A stretch of 64,000 bases of DNA, taken from assembly GCF_022965805.1 (NCBI RefSeq), contig NC_133114.1, positions 7,026,261-7,090,260 on the forward strand. The letters run 5' to 3'. This document shows, in pieces, positions 33,939 through 45,118 of this stretch. A model generated the notes under the pieces. It was not told the DNA's origin. It was given only the letters and a program-made list of their open reading frames with translations, and did no database searches. A program made the position numbers and the translations under genes. The stretch's first letter is position 1, and every line of letters begins with the position of its first letter. Source of the DNA: Primulina eburnea. Its lineage: Eukaryota > Streptophyta > Magnoliopsida > Lamiales > Gesneriaceae.

Positions 33939-35394
33939 TGTTTCCGGAGCGATCTTTGACGAAGTAGTGCGCAGAAGCAGAATAGGTGGCGCCCGAGCGG
34001 TAATAAATTACCGCCCGAGCGCCAATGGTTCTGCATTTTTGGTTTCGGACAGAACATTCCGCGCTCGGGCGGTAGAAAATGACCGCCCGAGCGCCGCCCA
34101 GTATAAAATAGGATAAGTATCGAATTTCTGAACCATTTCTTCAGCAATTTCCTCTCCTTAGCAGCAAGAAGTCGAGAGAAACTCCAATAAATCTCCCTCC
34201 AAAGCTTCCTTCTTCATTCCTTTCAAAGTTTTGAGGTTAGAAGTTTATTCTCCATCACAAGAACATCATATAGGTGTAAGTTTTCTTCTCTTTTAGTTGT
34301 TCTACATGTAGAGGAGTGATTTTCACCTAATATATACATAGTGATGGGTTTATTGATGTATTTGACAGTATAGGAGCGAGATACATCGTCTCAAACAAGT
34401 ATTCGTACGCTTGGACTGTAAGTTGGCATGTTCTTGAAGTAATACATGAGTAATATTATGAATTTCAAATGCTTCTCATTGTCTATTGATATATGTACAT
34501 TGTTAGTATGTTTATGGATGAAAACATAGCACCATATTCCATTGTTATGTATTAAATATGTAAAGAACTCATGAATATTGATGATGGGTGCTATGTCATG
34601 AACAAGAACATGAACATGAACATGAAAGGAAAATGACTGATTTTACATGATATAGAGCTTGTTGACATCATGGGTGGTTTTAAGTCCACCAAAGCTATTG
34701 GCCAATATATGTTCATGGGGCAGTGGGGTTGCCAAAGGTTGCTCCCTGACGTCCAACACAGTAGTAGCTATATAATAAAGCAAGCACAGTAGTACAGGTC
34801 AACTAATGAGGCTCAAGTACAAAAATGAACATTGAATATATGCTACGGTATGACATGTTTTTAAGATTCATTGTTGATCACGACTTGATATGTATGTTCC
34901 TTCGATGCATATTGATACGTACAAGTGCCAACTTATTGAGTTTATAAACTCACGTAGCTCATGTATTACAGGATCAGGTAGTGAAGATGCGTAGGATGCC
35001 GGTTCGCCAATGGATGCTAGTGACGTGCCTCACCTCGACAAGAACCGGGCTTCTTATTGTATAGCTTCCGCATATGTATTATAATAAGTGTAATGTCAGG
35101 GTTTGAAACAAGTTTGACAAGGTGTATGTCTATGGTATAATGATACAGAATATGTTTATGTGCAAGGATATGATTATAAGTATATATTGTTTATGTTGCT
35201 TGAGGGTTAGTGTATTACATTTTGTTATTATTGCTTGAGGTTTGGTTTAAACAAAATGTAGGGACATCATGCCAAAAATTTTATAAACCGTCAAAGTGAT
35301 GCCTCTTGTTTGATTTGCTTCATAATATAGTTATATCATTCAAATCCTACTTTGATTATGGTAATCATGCTAAGTATAGAGTAAGGGTGTGACA
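33939..35394 (+). repeat. Ty3/gypsy-type LTR, copy C (5' boundary uncertain)
   Basis: The right end GGTGTGACA at 35394 is LTR-like. The body has two GC-rich hairpins directly upstream of TATAAAATA at 34102-34110. Near its 3' part is the palindrome TGAGTTTATAAACTCA (34937-34952) followed by ACAGGATCAGGT. This is the same arrangement as in LTR copies A and B, although the rest is dissimilar. No PBS follows, so it is a solo or truncated LTR. Confidence 0.5.
33988..34110 (+). promoter_or_regulatory. Paired GC-rich hairpins next to LTR TATA box
   Basis: 33988-34023 pairs GGCGCCCGAGCGGTA with TACCGCCCGAGCGCC (13 of 15). 34061-34095 pairs GCGCTCGGGCGGTA with ACCGCCCGAGCGC. The TATA box TATAAAATA begins seven bases after the second hairpin. 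Confidence 0.6.
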
Positions 35395-36770
35395 AAAACC
35401 TTCAATGAGCTTCAATAGCTCGTGTTCTAAGAATATTAACACCGATGAATTAAATCGAGTTTGGTTTTAAACCAAGCGGAAGAAACTCGAAGTAATCCTT
35501 CGTAAAGAAAACTGAAATGTTAGAAAATATTTTAACTAGTGTAAACTGACTAACTGAAAGAACACTTATTAGTTTTTGCATTCTTGTATTTCATTTATGG
35601 TAACAACTGAACACAAGAACAGTCCAACTAATCAAAACAATTTTAAAACGATAGTTAATCAGTTAAGTACGCTATATATGTTTATGAATGTTCGGAGACT
35701 TCAACTGCTCCTACGTCACCCCTTCTATCTCCACGGATAGGATCCACTAGAAGACTTTGATTTATACAACTACGTGTACAAGTCCACTTAGCTAGGACTT
35801 ATTATTGCCTAAACTGAACTTCTAGCTACAACTGAAAGCAGCAACTTCCAGGCAACACTTATTTAACGTCTATGTGAGAAAGACTACATACACAAGTTTA
35901 ACGTCTTTGTGCAAGATTGTATTTGGGTGGTATTGAGAGTGAATGTGTGTGAGAACTGAACAAATGTTCTCACACACTGAAGGACAAAAGGCTTCTAAAC
36001 TAAGCAGATATAACGATGAAGATTTCCCTCTGGGCTTAAATGCTTCGACAAGCTAATTTGCAACTGAGCGTGCCCTTATATGTTTTTCTTTTCACTCTCA
36101 AGGATTTCTCACCACTGTATCTATTGAGTCTTCACTGATCTTCTCTTTATATAGGCGGAGGTAACTGATCGTACAGTGAGACTCATTAATTGTATCCGTT
36201 GCATTTGAATCGGCTTCTTGGACTATGTGTTTCGTCTTTTTGACTGTCCATCTGAAGCGTTTTGTCTTTAATGCTCTGATGCAACGTCCATTATTGTCCT
36301 TTGACTGGATAATGGCTTTGTACCTTTTCGCACAGCTGGAATCCACTCGAAGGAATTTATCATCGTCCATAACTGAAGGATTCTAACTAATGCTTCGAAC
36401 TGGTCAGTTTGAACTGATCTTTCAGTTGGGCTGGTGAAATCAGTTGACTCGTCAGTTGAACTGATTTCACACTCGTTCAGTTGAACTGATCAACTGGGTT
36501 TCTTCATCAGTTGAACACTCTTTCGGCTGGCCAGGCTTCTGAGGTTTTCACGCTGAATCACCTATCAACTGGTCAATCAGCTGTACTGCACAAATGACGT
36601 ATCCAGTTGAACTGATTCATCTTGTGCGATCAGTTGGGTCTTCAGTTTTGCGTTGTAAAAAACTCGCGAATGATCATAGATGCTGCACAACTAAGTTAGA
36701 TAATTAGTAACACAATTAACAAGCTTTGTTATCATCAAAATCAAGATTGCGAACTTGAAAAGTTCCAACA
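35395..36770 (-). repeat. Solo SIRE-type copia LTR
   Basis: It ends AGTTCCAACA at 36770, like the SIRE-1 LTR end TTTCCAACA. It shares the internal phrase GTTCGGAGACTT...CTACGTCACCCCTTCTATC with the SIRE-1 LTRs (13147, 23348). A minus-strand TATA box, TATATAAA, is at 36146-36153. Its upstream side (36390-36660) is crowded with TCAGTTGAACTGA-type palindromes. No internal region or second LTR is attached. The left boundary against LTR copy C is approximate. Confidence 0.65.
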
Positions 36771-36868
36771 TCCTTCAACCGTGTCTCGCATGCAACCACT
36801 GTAGTTAATGCACCAGCTCATTTACGAGAAACTGTTTGTTCGAAGTACTAAATGCTACCTAAACATTT
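36771..36868 (-). repeat. Fragment of the NF-YC flank (third copy)
   Basis: Matches 29366-29456 and 46215-46306 (CGTGTCTCGCATGCAACCAC, TTTACGAGAAACTGTT, GCTACCTAAACATTTAACA). It is wedged between the solo LTR and the Tekay-like element. Confidence 0.7.
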
Positions 36869-38136
36869 AACAGTAAATAAAAACATGAATCGATATAAAT
36901 CTGTAAATCAACTAATGACACGTCATCTCATACTCAACTCATCTCTAATCTAGGGATCCCGGTTCCTGGACATCCCGGTTCCTGTACATTAACACATATA
37001 TCGAATCTCAGCGATAGGAGTCGATCCGCCCCTAAGCAATATCGATATAAGTCAATAATCCAGTGTCTTGGCATATTCGCCACAGACTTGGCATATCCGC
37101 CAAAGCTATCCTATGACAATGTGCAATGGGCCAATGACCACTCTATCACTGTCTGGCCCTTCTGTCAATGACTTTCGCTCAATACCTATCGGCTATTCTC
37201 TACTTTCTATAAATCAATAGATTAATCATATCAATGTCAAACAATTGCAATAAAATAAAGTATGTGGTTTTAGGGAAACTAGAGTCCAATCTGACTCAAG
37301 TTAATCTCCCGGTTAACATCGACTTATAACTTTCTTTCGTAGTCTCGGTCTGAAAATTGGAAGTTCTGAATTCAAGATTGTCTCTGTCAATCTGAAATGA
37401 CATATCGAGAACAATAATATCAACATTCCATTCCCAATTCAATACTGAATCTGATCAATTTGAATCTAATTCAAAATCAACGGCATAACGGCACAATCCC
37501 GATATCCCCGTCAATACAATATCAACAGATATCAATTACAAATCATAACCCATATCCGCTACGATATGTAATCAATCAATAATCCAAATCTGTTCAATTT
37601 CAATTGATAAAATCAGAAAATCATAACAATTCCAAAATCAACTTGTTCTTCGATCTGACGTCGATTCTACGATGTCTAGTATTCTCAGAACACATAATAA
37701 TGATCAAATAATAATTCCTCCAATATCATAATTCAAATCATGAAGGAACATAATAAAACTTACATATCTTTGAAGTTCTTGACGAGAGGATCACAGAACC
37801 GTGTTCAGATCGAAGTTCTGATAACCGGATCTTGTAGAATCGAATTCTAGGCTTTGGAAGGAAATCTTGGAGAAATTCTATGGAGCTCTCTGTTCTTCCC
37901 GTAAATGGTGAAGGAAATGAAACTTTATTTATATCAAATGCATGAAAAGTGTCCCACTCAAGTCATAATTGGACTTTAGCCCCTGAAATCTTCACTGTTT
38001 GCAATTTGGTCCTCACAACTCTTTTTAATTCAATTTCAATCCTATGGCATTGTAAAACCATGGAATATGACTCAAAATTCCAAAATTCATAAATTAAATA
38101 ATCTCGGATTAAAATGATAAAATCTCGGGCTTTACA
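36869..38136 (-). repeat. Tekay-like 3' LTR (truncated)
   Basis: Matches 43446-44704 along its length and begins TGTAAAGCCCGAGATTTTA on the minus strand. A TATA-like GATATAAATAAAG lies near 37925-37936. Confidence 0.85.
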
Positions 38137-38150
38137 ATTCTCCCCCTCTG
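38137..38150 (-). other. Tekay-like polypurine tract
   Basis: Minus-strand CAGAGGGGGAGAAT adjoining the LTR start. Confidence 0.75.
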
Positions 38151-38259
38151 AGACATGATTTCGTCATCGAAATCACAGGCAATCAAATCATATCAGATAA
38201 GAAGATATAACAGAAGCTAAAATAATAGACTTACATCAGCGAAATAACTCTGAGAATTC

Positions 38260-41200
38260 CTATCTCATATCTGATTCAGTTCCCCATGTAGCTTCCTCAA
38301 TGCCATGACGAGTCCACTGGACTTTCACAAGAGGAATAATCTTCGTTCTGAGTTGATTTTCTTTACGATCAATAATCTGGATTGGTTTCTCGATATAACT
38401 CAGAGATTCATCAAGTTCTGCATTGTCTGGCTAAATAATGTGAGAATCATCATGGAGATACTTCCGCAGCATAGATACATGAAAGACATCATGTATTCCA
38501 GATAGAGAAGGCGGTAATGCGAGTGATAGGCATGATCTCCTATCTTCTCGAGAATCTCGTATGGCCCAATATATCGTGGAGACAGCTTCCCTTTCTAGCC
38601 AAGTCTGACAACTCCTCTGAAAGGTGAAATCTTTAAAAATACTCGGTCTCCTGCCTCAAATACCAATGGTCTACGTCGAACATTGGCATATTTGGCTTGT
38701 CTGTCTTGAGCTGTCTTCATTCTCTTCTGAATCAGCTTCACTTTTTCTGTCATATCTCTAATCATATCAGGTCCAAACTCAGGTACCTCAGAAATATCAT
38801 CCCAATACAGAGGGGATCTGCACTTCTTAACGTACAATGCTTCAAACGGTGCCATCTCAATACTCGTTTGATAGCTGTTGTTGTGCGAAAACTCACAAAG
38901 TTGCAATGCATCTTGCCAACTAGTGCTAAAATCAAGCACTACAGATCTCAGCATATCTTCCAATGTCTTGATAGTCCGCTTTGACTGTCCGTCGGTCTGT
39001 GGATGATACGCTGTACTCAGATGTAGCTTCGTACCTAGAGCCTGCTGCAAACTCTGTCAAAATTGAGAAGTAAACCGAGGATCACGGTCTGATACAATCG
39101 ACTTCGGCACCCCGTGCAATCTGACCACTTCTCTGACATAAATCTCTGCCATCTGGTCATATCTGTACGTCATCTGATACGGAATAAAGCATGCTGATTT
39201 GGTCAATCTGTCAATCACGACCCAAATTGCATCACAACCTCTGGAGGATCTCGGTAACTGTGTCACAAAATCCATGGAAATGTGATCCCATTTCCATTCA
39301 GGAATCGACAAACTCTGTAATAGTCCTCCGGGTTTCTTTCTTCCCGCTTTCACCTGTTGGCAATTCAGACATTTGGAAACAAAATCTGCAATATCAGTCT
39401 TCATCTATTTCCACCAAAACTTTCCATTCAAATCATTATACATTTTTCTGCCACTAGGATGAATATTGAATCGACTGTTATGCGCTTCTGTCAATATCTG
39501 ATGTCTCAAATCGGACACATCTGGCAAAACAATACGACTATTCACATACAGTACATCATCACGTACCTGATACTCTGATCGATGACCTGATCTGACCATC
39601 TCAATCAATTTCTGCACTTTCTGATCAATTTTCTGAGCCGCTTTAATTCTCAAAATCAGCTCTGGTTCAGCTTGAATAGCATACAATCGCAATGGTCTAC
39701 AATCTGTCTCGAAGACCAATCCAGACAAACAGCAATCTTCAATCAAATTTGAAACACCCATAGTCGATAAGGATAAAGAACATACCTTTCGACTCAGTGC
39801 ATCAGCTGCTGCATTGGACTTTCCTGAATAATACTTGATTTCACAATCAAAGTCTTTCAGTAAATCAAGCCATCTTCGCTGCCTCATATTCAGCTCTGAC
39901 TGTAAAAACATATATTTCAAGCTTTTATGATCAGAATAGATTTCAAATTTCTCACCGTAAAGGTAGTGTCGCCATATCTTCAATGCAAAGACGACGGCTG
40001 CCAATTCAAGGTCATGAATTGGATAACGAGTCTCATGGGGCTTCAGTTGTCTTGAGACATAAGCGATAACATGCCCTCGTTGCATCAAAACACAACCCAA
40101 TCCTCGGTGAGATACATCGCAATAAACAACAAAGCCACCAGTACCTGAGAGGATAGTCAGTATCGGTGCACTGGTTAATTTCTTCTTTAATTCAAGAAAA
40201 CTGGACTCACAGTCTTCAGACCAAACAAATGATGCATTCATTTGTGTCAACTGAGTAATTGGCTTTGCAATACTCGAAAATCTTTAATAAAACGTCGATA
40301 GTACCCTGCCAAACCCATGAAACTTCGAATCTCGGGTATTGATGTCGGTCTTGGCCGAGAAATCACGGCTTCAACTTTACTGGGATCAACCGAAATATCG
40401 TCTCCGGATATAATGTGACCCAAGAATACAACCTGTCTCAGCCAAAACTCACATTTCAACAGTTTAGCATATAATTTCTCAGCCCTCAAAATTCTCAAAA
40501 CATTTCTCAGATGTTTTGCATGTTCCATCATACTCTTAGAATAAATCAAAATATCATCGATGAAAATAATCACGAAATCATCGAGATATTTCTTAAAGAC
40601 ACGGTTCATCAACCCCATAAATACAGCTGGTGCATTCGTCAAACCAAACGGCATGACAATAAATTCATAATGTCCATAACTGGTTCTGAATGGTGTTTTC
40701 GAGACATCAGAATCCCTGACCCTCAGCTGATGGTATCCAGATCTCAGATCGATCTTGGAATATACCGAAGAACCCTGCAACTGGTCAAACAAATCATCTA
40801 TACGAGGCAAAGGATATTTATTCTTTACCGTTGCTTTGTTCAGTTGCCGGTAGTCGATACAAAGTCTCATCAAACCATCTTTCTTTCTTACGAACAGTAC
40901 TGGAGTACCCCAAGGAGAAACACTCGGTCTGATGTATCCCTTGGCCAGTAGATCCTCCAACTGTTCTTTCAGCTCTTTCAGTTCTATCGGTGCCATTCTG
41001 TACGGAGCCCTAGATATCGGAACTGTACCTGACATCAACTCAATGCTGAAGTCGATCTCTCTAATCGGAGGCAATCCCGGAATCTCATCTGGGAAGACAT
41101 CAGTAAACTCACACACCACTGGCAAGTCCGCCAATGATGGACTCGATTTCAGTAAATCAACTGAATAAACAAGGAATCCATCCGCTCTTTTCTGCAATAA

Positions 41201-41400
41201 TCGAGTCGTATTCATAGCAGATATCAAAGGAATTCTAGCTCGAGAACCCTTACCATAAAATTTCCACTCATCAGCCATCTCCGGTCTGAATCTCACAATC
41301 TTGTGGAAAAAATCAACAGTAGCTCTGTACTTGGTTAACATATCGATTCCAATAATACAATCAAAATCAGATAACCCAAGAACAATACAGTCTCACTCAA
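38260..41400 (-). pseudogene. Tekay-like pol (protease tail-RT-RNase H-integrase-chromodomain)
   Basis: RT is at 40247-41341 ([42 protein letters not shown]). RNase H and the integrase zinc region are at 39405-40250 ([44 protein letters not shown]). The integrase core is at 38595-39404 (CLNCQQVKAG, WDHISMDFV, VIDRLTKSACF, SDRDPRFTSQF, TAYHPQTDGQS). A GPYEILEKIGD segment and a chromodomain-like tail (QWTRHGIEEATWGTE) end at TAG 38260-38262. Breaks are stops near 41394, 39402, 39054, 38592 and 38438, and frameshifts near 40250 and 38535. Most stops look like C-to-T or G-to-A changes. Confidence 0.88.
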
Positions 41401-42752
41401 TCTCATGCCCGTCAAACTGCAGTATACAATGTTTCACAGACTTCACTGATATCAAACATGTCCCTAACGGAGAAGAGATAGACACTACCGCAGACAATGA
41501 CTCAATAGGCAAGGCATGACTTAATGCAAATCGCTCAGATATAAATGTATGTGATGCACCAGTATCTATCAATACATATGCAGGATAACCAGAAATAAAA
41601 CAGTTACCTGCTACAACATCATCCGGAGCTTCCTGGGCCTGCTCCTCAGTCAAAGCGAACAGTCTGGCCTGCTGTCTAGGAGGCTGGCTAACTTTATGGC
41701 TTCCTCCTGGCCTATGCTGTGACTGAGCTGATGCCGGCTGGAAAGAGTGAACTGAAGATGGTCGTCTACCAGTCTGAGCTACCTGATCCCGATGACTCGG
41801 CACCCTGTGACCTCTGAGTATCTCTCTGGTGACAAACTCGAGCAAAATGTCCCTGCTGTCTGCAGATACGGCAACTACTAAACACTCCTCGGCACTACTC
41901 TGTGGCATGCTTCCCTCCACAAGTGCTGCAATGGGGTCCTGTATAACTTTGGCCCTGACCAGTCTATCTCGAGCCACTCGAACTGGATGAACTGCTTCCA
42001 GATCTTTTAAACTGCTTCCCTCTAGCTTTCAGGAATTCTTTCTTTCCACTGCCACTGCCACTCTCAAATCGGGGAGATGGTGGAGGCATCTGTGGTCTTG
42101 GTGCTGGAGGCACAAACAAAGCTCCTCTCTGTCTCATCAGACCGGCTTCGGCTCCCTTGGCTCTGTTCAAGGCATCAGTGAAATTGTTCGGTCTCCCGGT
42201 ATTCACCAAGGTAAAGATCTCAGGATTCAGGCCATTAATAAACTGATCAGCCACAGCTTCGTCGTTCTCGGCCACATGTGGAGCAAATCGGAGTAGTGTA
42301 GAGAACTTGGCCACATATTCCTCAATATTTAGCTGACCCTGTCTCAAATTGGCAAACTCGGCCCCTTTGTCTTACTTGTACGACACTGGAAATAATCTCT
42401 GATAGAATTCAGTTCTAAACACATTCCAGGTAATAACAGTACCTCGATGCTCCAAGGCCCGCTTGGTTGTAATCCACCAGTTCTTTGCCACATCGTGCAA
42501 CTGGTGTCCTATCAGTTTCACTCTCCGCTCATCAGTGTAGTCCAAGGACTCAAACAACATCTCAATATCGTCTAACCAACTCTCGCAATCAACAGAAGTC
42601 TCCGTACCCTTCAGATTCGATGGATGGAATGACTGAAATCTCTTCAGCAATGTCGCCATGGGTGTTGCTGTCACATCCATTGGAGGATTCGAAGTGCTAC
42701 CCTGTTCTGGTATTTTCGAGGAGGCATATCTGAATATCAAAAGGGTTAGCAA
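41393..42752 (-). pseudogene. Tekay-like gag-protease region
   Basis: The gag capsid part is at 42372-42752 (KGTETSVDCESWLDDIEMLF) and 41964-42347 (IEEYVAKFSTLLRFAPHV). A stop near 42370 separates them. A serine-rich linker follows. The CCHC knuckle CRICRQQGHFARVC lies near 41826-41867 in a different frame from the protease segment 41393-41977, so a frameshift is present. The protease has AYVLIDTGASHTFIS with the DTGA catalytic motif. Confidence 0.82.
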
Positions 42753-42966
42753 TCACATAACAAATATGTCTCAGCCTTTTTCTGATCATCTTACCTCTGA
42801 TCAAGAATCGTTTCTGATCCATTCCAATCATACACATCACCATATCAGAATCTAATAATCAGGCAAATATGTATTAAAGCAGTAGCACATGCTAGCAATC
42901 AGAAGCAGGAAAAAAAACTCAATCTACCCCGCTCACTAGCTCTTATCTCAATCTAAAGGATCTATC
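42753..42966 (-). other. Tekay-like 5' leader
   Basis: Short untranslated stretch between gag and PBS; nothing else seen. Confidence 0.5.
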
Positions 42967-42978
42967 GCTCTGATACCA
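42967..42978 (-). other. Tekay-like primer-binding site
   Basis: Minus-strand TGGTATCAGAGC, two bases from the LTR end at 42981. Confidence 0.88.
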
Positions 42979-42980
42979 CC

Positions 42981-43111
42981 TGTTGTGGGGACCCGGACGC
43001 TAACCATCTTCTTAATCGTCATTGGGATAATTGGATCAATTTAATTAATCTGGGTCTAATTTTTTTTTTTAAATGCGGAACGTAATGGAGTCAAACTCAT
43101 ATATATATTTA

Positions 43112-43179
<68 letters not shown>

Positions 43180-44704
43180 ACAACATACATCAAACTCAAA
43201 CTAGGGTTCAACTATTATACATCAAGTGCTGAAACCCAAATCTATGTCAAAGTCCGTAGTCTCCACTCTATGTCAATCTCTTCTCATCTCCTTGACCCTG
43301 ATCCTATCACACCTGTTGTCGTGCATAACTCCAGTGAGAATAAATCCCAGTATAAAACATGTATACATGCAATGCATAAAGTCATATACAAAAGATATCA
43401 TCATTCAATAACATGAATGTTACTCTATAACACATTAGTGAATACAGATAAAACTGTAAATAAAAACATGAATCGATATAAATCTGTAAATCAACTAATG
43501 ACTCATCATCTCAGACTCAACTCATCTCTAATCTAGGGATCCCGGTTCCTGGACATTAACACATATATCGTATCTCAGCAATAGGAGTCGATCCGCCCCT
43601 AAGCAATATCGATATAAGTCAATAATTCAGTGTCTTGGCATATCCGCCACAGACTTGGCATATCCGCCAAAGCTATCCTATGACAATGTGCAATAGGCCA
43701 ATGACCACTCTATCACTGTCTGGCCCTTCTGTCAATGACTCTCGCTCAATAACTATCGGTTATTCTCTACTTTCTATAAATCAATAGATTAATCATATCA
43801 ATATCAAACAATTTCAATAAAATAAAGTATGTGGTTTTAGGGAAACTAGAGTCCAATCTGACTCAAGTTAATCTCCCGGTTAACATCGACTTATACCTTT
43901 CTTTCGTAGTCTCGGTCTGAAAATTGGAAGTTCTGAATTCAAGACTCTCTCTGTCAATCTGAAATGACATATCGAGAATAATAATATCAACATTCCATTC
44001 CCAATTCAATACTGAATCTGATCAATTTGAATCTAATTCAAAATCAACGGCATAACGGCACAATCCCGATATCTCCGTCAATACAATATCAACAGATATC
44101 AATTACAAATCATAACACATATCCGCTACAATCTTTAATCAATCAATAATCCAAATCTGTTCAATTTCAATCGATAAAATCAGAAAATCATAACAATTCC
44201 AAAATCAACTTGTTCTTTGATCTGACTTCGATTCTACGATGTCTAGTATTCTCAGAACACATAATAAAGATCAAATAATAATTCCTCCAATATCATAATT
44301 TCAAATCATGAAGGAACATAATAAAACCTACATCTCTTTGAAGTTCTTGACGAGAGGATCACAGAACTGTGTTCGGATCGAAGTTCTGATAACCGGATCT
44401 TGTAGAATCGAATTCTAGGCTTTGGAAGGAAATCTACGAGAAATTCTATGGAGCTCTTGGTTCTTCCCGTAAATGGTGAAGGAAATGAAACTTTATTTAT
44501 ATCAAATGCATGACAAGTGTCCCACTCAAGTCATAATTTCACTTTAGCCCCTGAAATCTTCACTATTTGCAATTTGGTCCTCACAACTCTTTTTAATTCA
44601 ATTTCAATCCTATGGCATTGTAAAACCATGGAATATGACTCAAAATTCCGAAATTCAGAAATTAAATAATCTCAGAATAAAACGATAAAATCTCGGGCCT
44701 TACA
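42981..44704 (-). repeat. Tekay-like 5' LTR
   Basis: 1,724 bp. It runs on the minus strand from TGTAAGGCCCGAG to CCCCACAACA, matching 36869-38136 over the part retained there. It contains an AT/GT microsatellite. Confidence 0.85.
43099..43178. repeat. (AT)n-(GT)n microsatellite
   Basis: About 65 bp of alternating AT followed by a short GT run, inside the Tekay-like LTR. Confidence 0.95.
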
Positions 44705-45118
44705 CAACTCAAGGATGAACATCTCACAGGCTCGTGCAAAGATAACAAGTGTTTCAGCTGAGATCATTCTAACATCTTCATCGGCTTTCATTATCTTCTT
44801 GATTCTAGCCAGCGGCAGGCTATGGTTCTTAAAGTCGGTTAGCAGATCAATGTCTTCATATTAGCTAGCCCAAAAATTTTGGAATTGCTGCTGCTGCTGC
44901 TAATGATGTATATGCTGGTAGGCAAGAAGATGATGTGCCATCTGAGCTGGAGAGGGAGAAAGACCACCAGCTTGGGACAATTGAATCGATCCAACCGGTG
45001 CTGGAGAAGAGGTTCCAGCCATTTGGTGGGTCGGATATGACATCATGCCATATGGCATCTGAGCAGAGCTACCCACCAACCTAATACCCGGCTACTGTCC
45101 ATTTCCTTTCTGCTCCAT
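44705..45118 (-). pseudogene. NF-YC: NF-YC pseudogene, copy C (truncated)
   Basis: From ATG 45118 (MEQKGNGQ, then a stop at codon 9) this repeats the N-terminal region of copy A through VGSSAQMPY, the glutamine run and [20 protein letters not shown]. It continues through [20 protein letters not shown] and is cut at 44705 by the Tekay-like LTR, so the distal histone fold is absent. The stops at codon 9, after HIHH and after WAS are shared with copy A, showing the gene was already dead when duplicated. Copy C keeps the ATGGAG start that copy A has lost. Confidence 0.88.

Larger units (their letters stand above)
36869..44704 (-). mobile_element. Tekay-like chromovirus (Ty3/gypsy), decayed
   Basis: A minus-strand element with LTRs at 36869-38136 (truncated) and 42981-44704, a PBS at 42967-42978 and a polypurine tract at 38137-38150. 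Gene order is gag, protease, RT, RNase H, integrase, chromodomain, typical of chromoviruses. Many stops and frameshifts, plus LTRs with numerous scattered differences, show an older insertion. The left LTR lacks the 465 bp corresponding to 42981-43445, and flanking duplications do not match, so the left end has been lost by deletion or recombination. Confidence 0.88.

Noticed and set aside
36098..36370. 90-codon minus ORF in the solo LTR
   Set aside because: It lies around the LTR TATA box and has no recognisable domain; likely chance.
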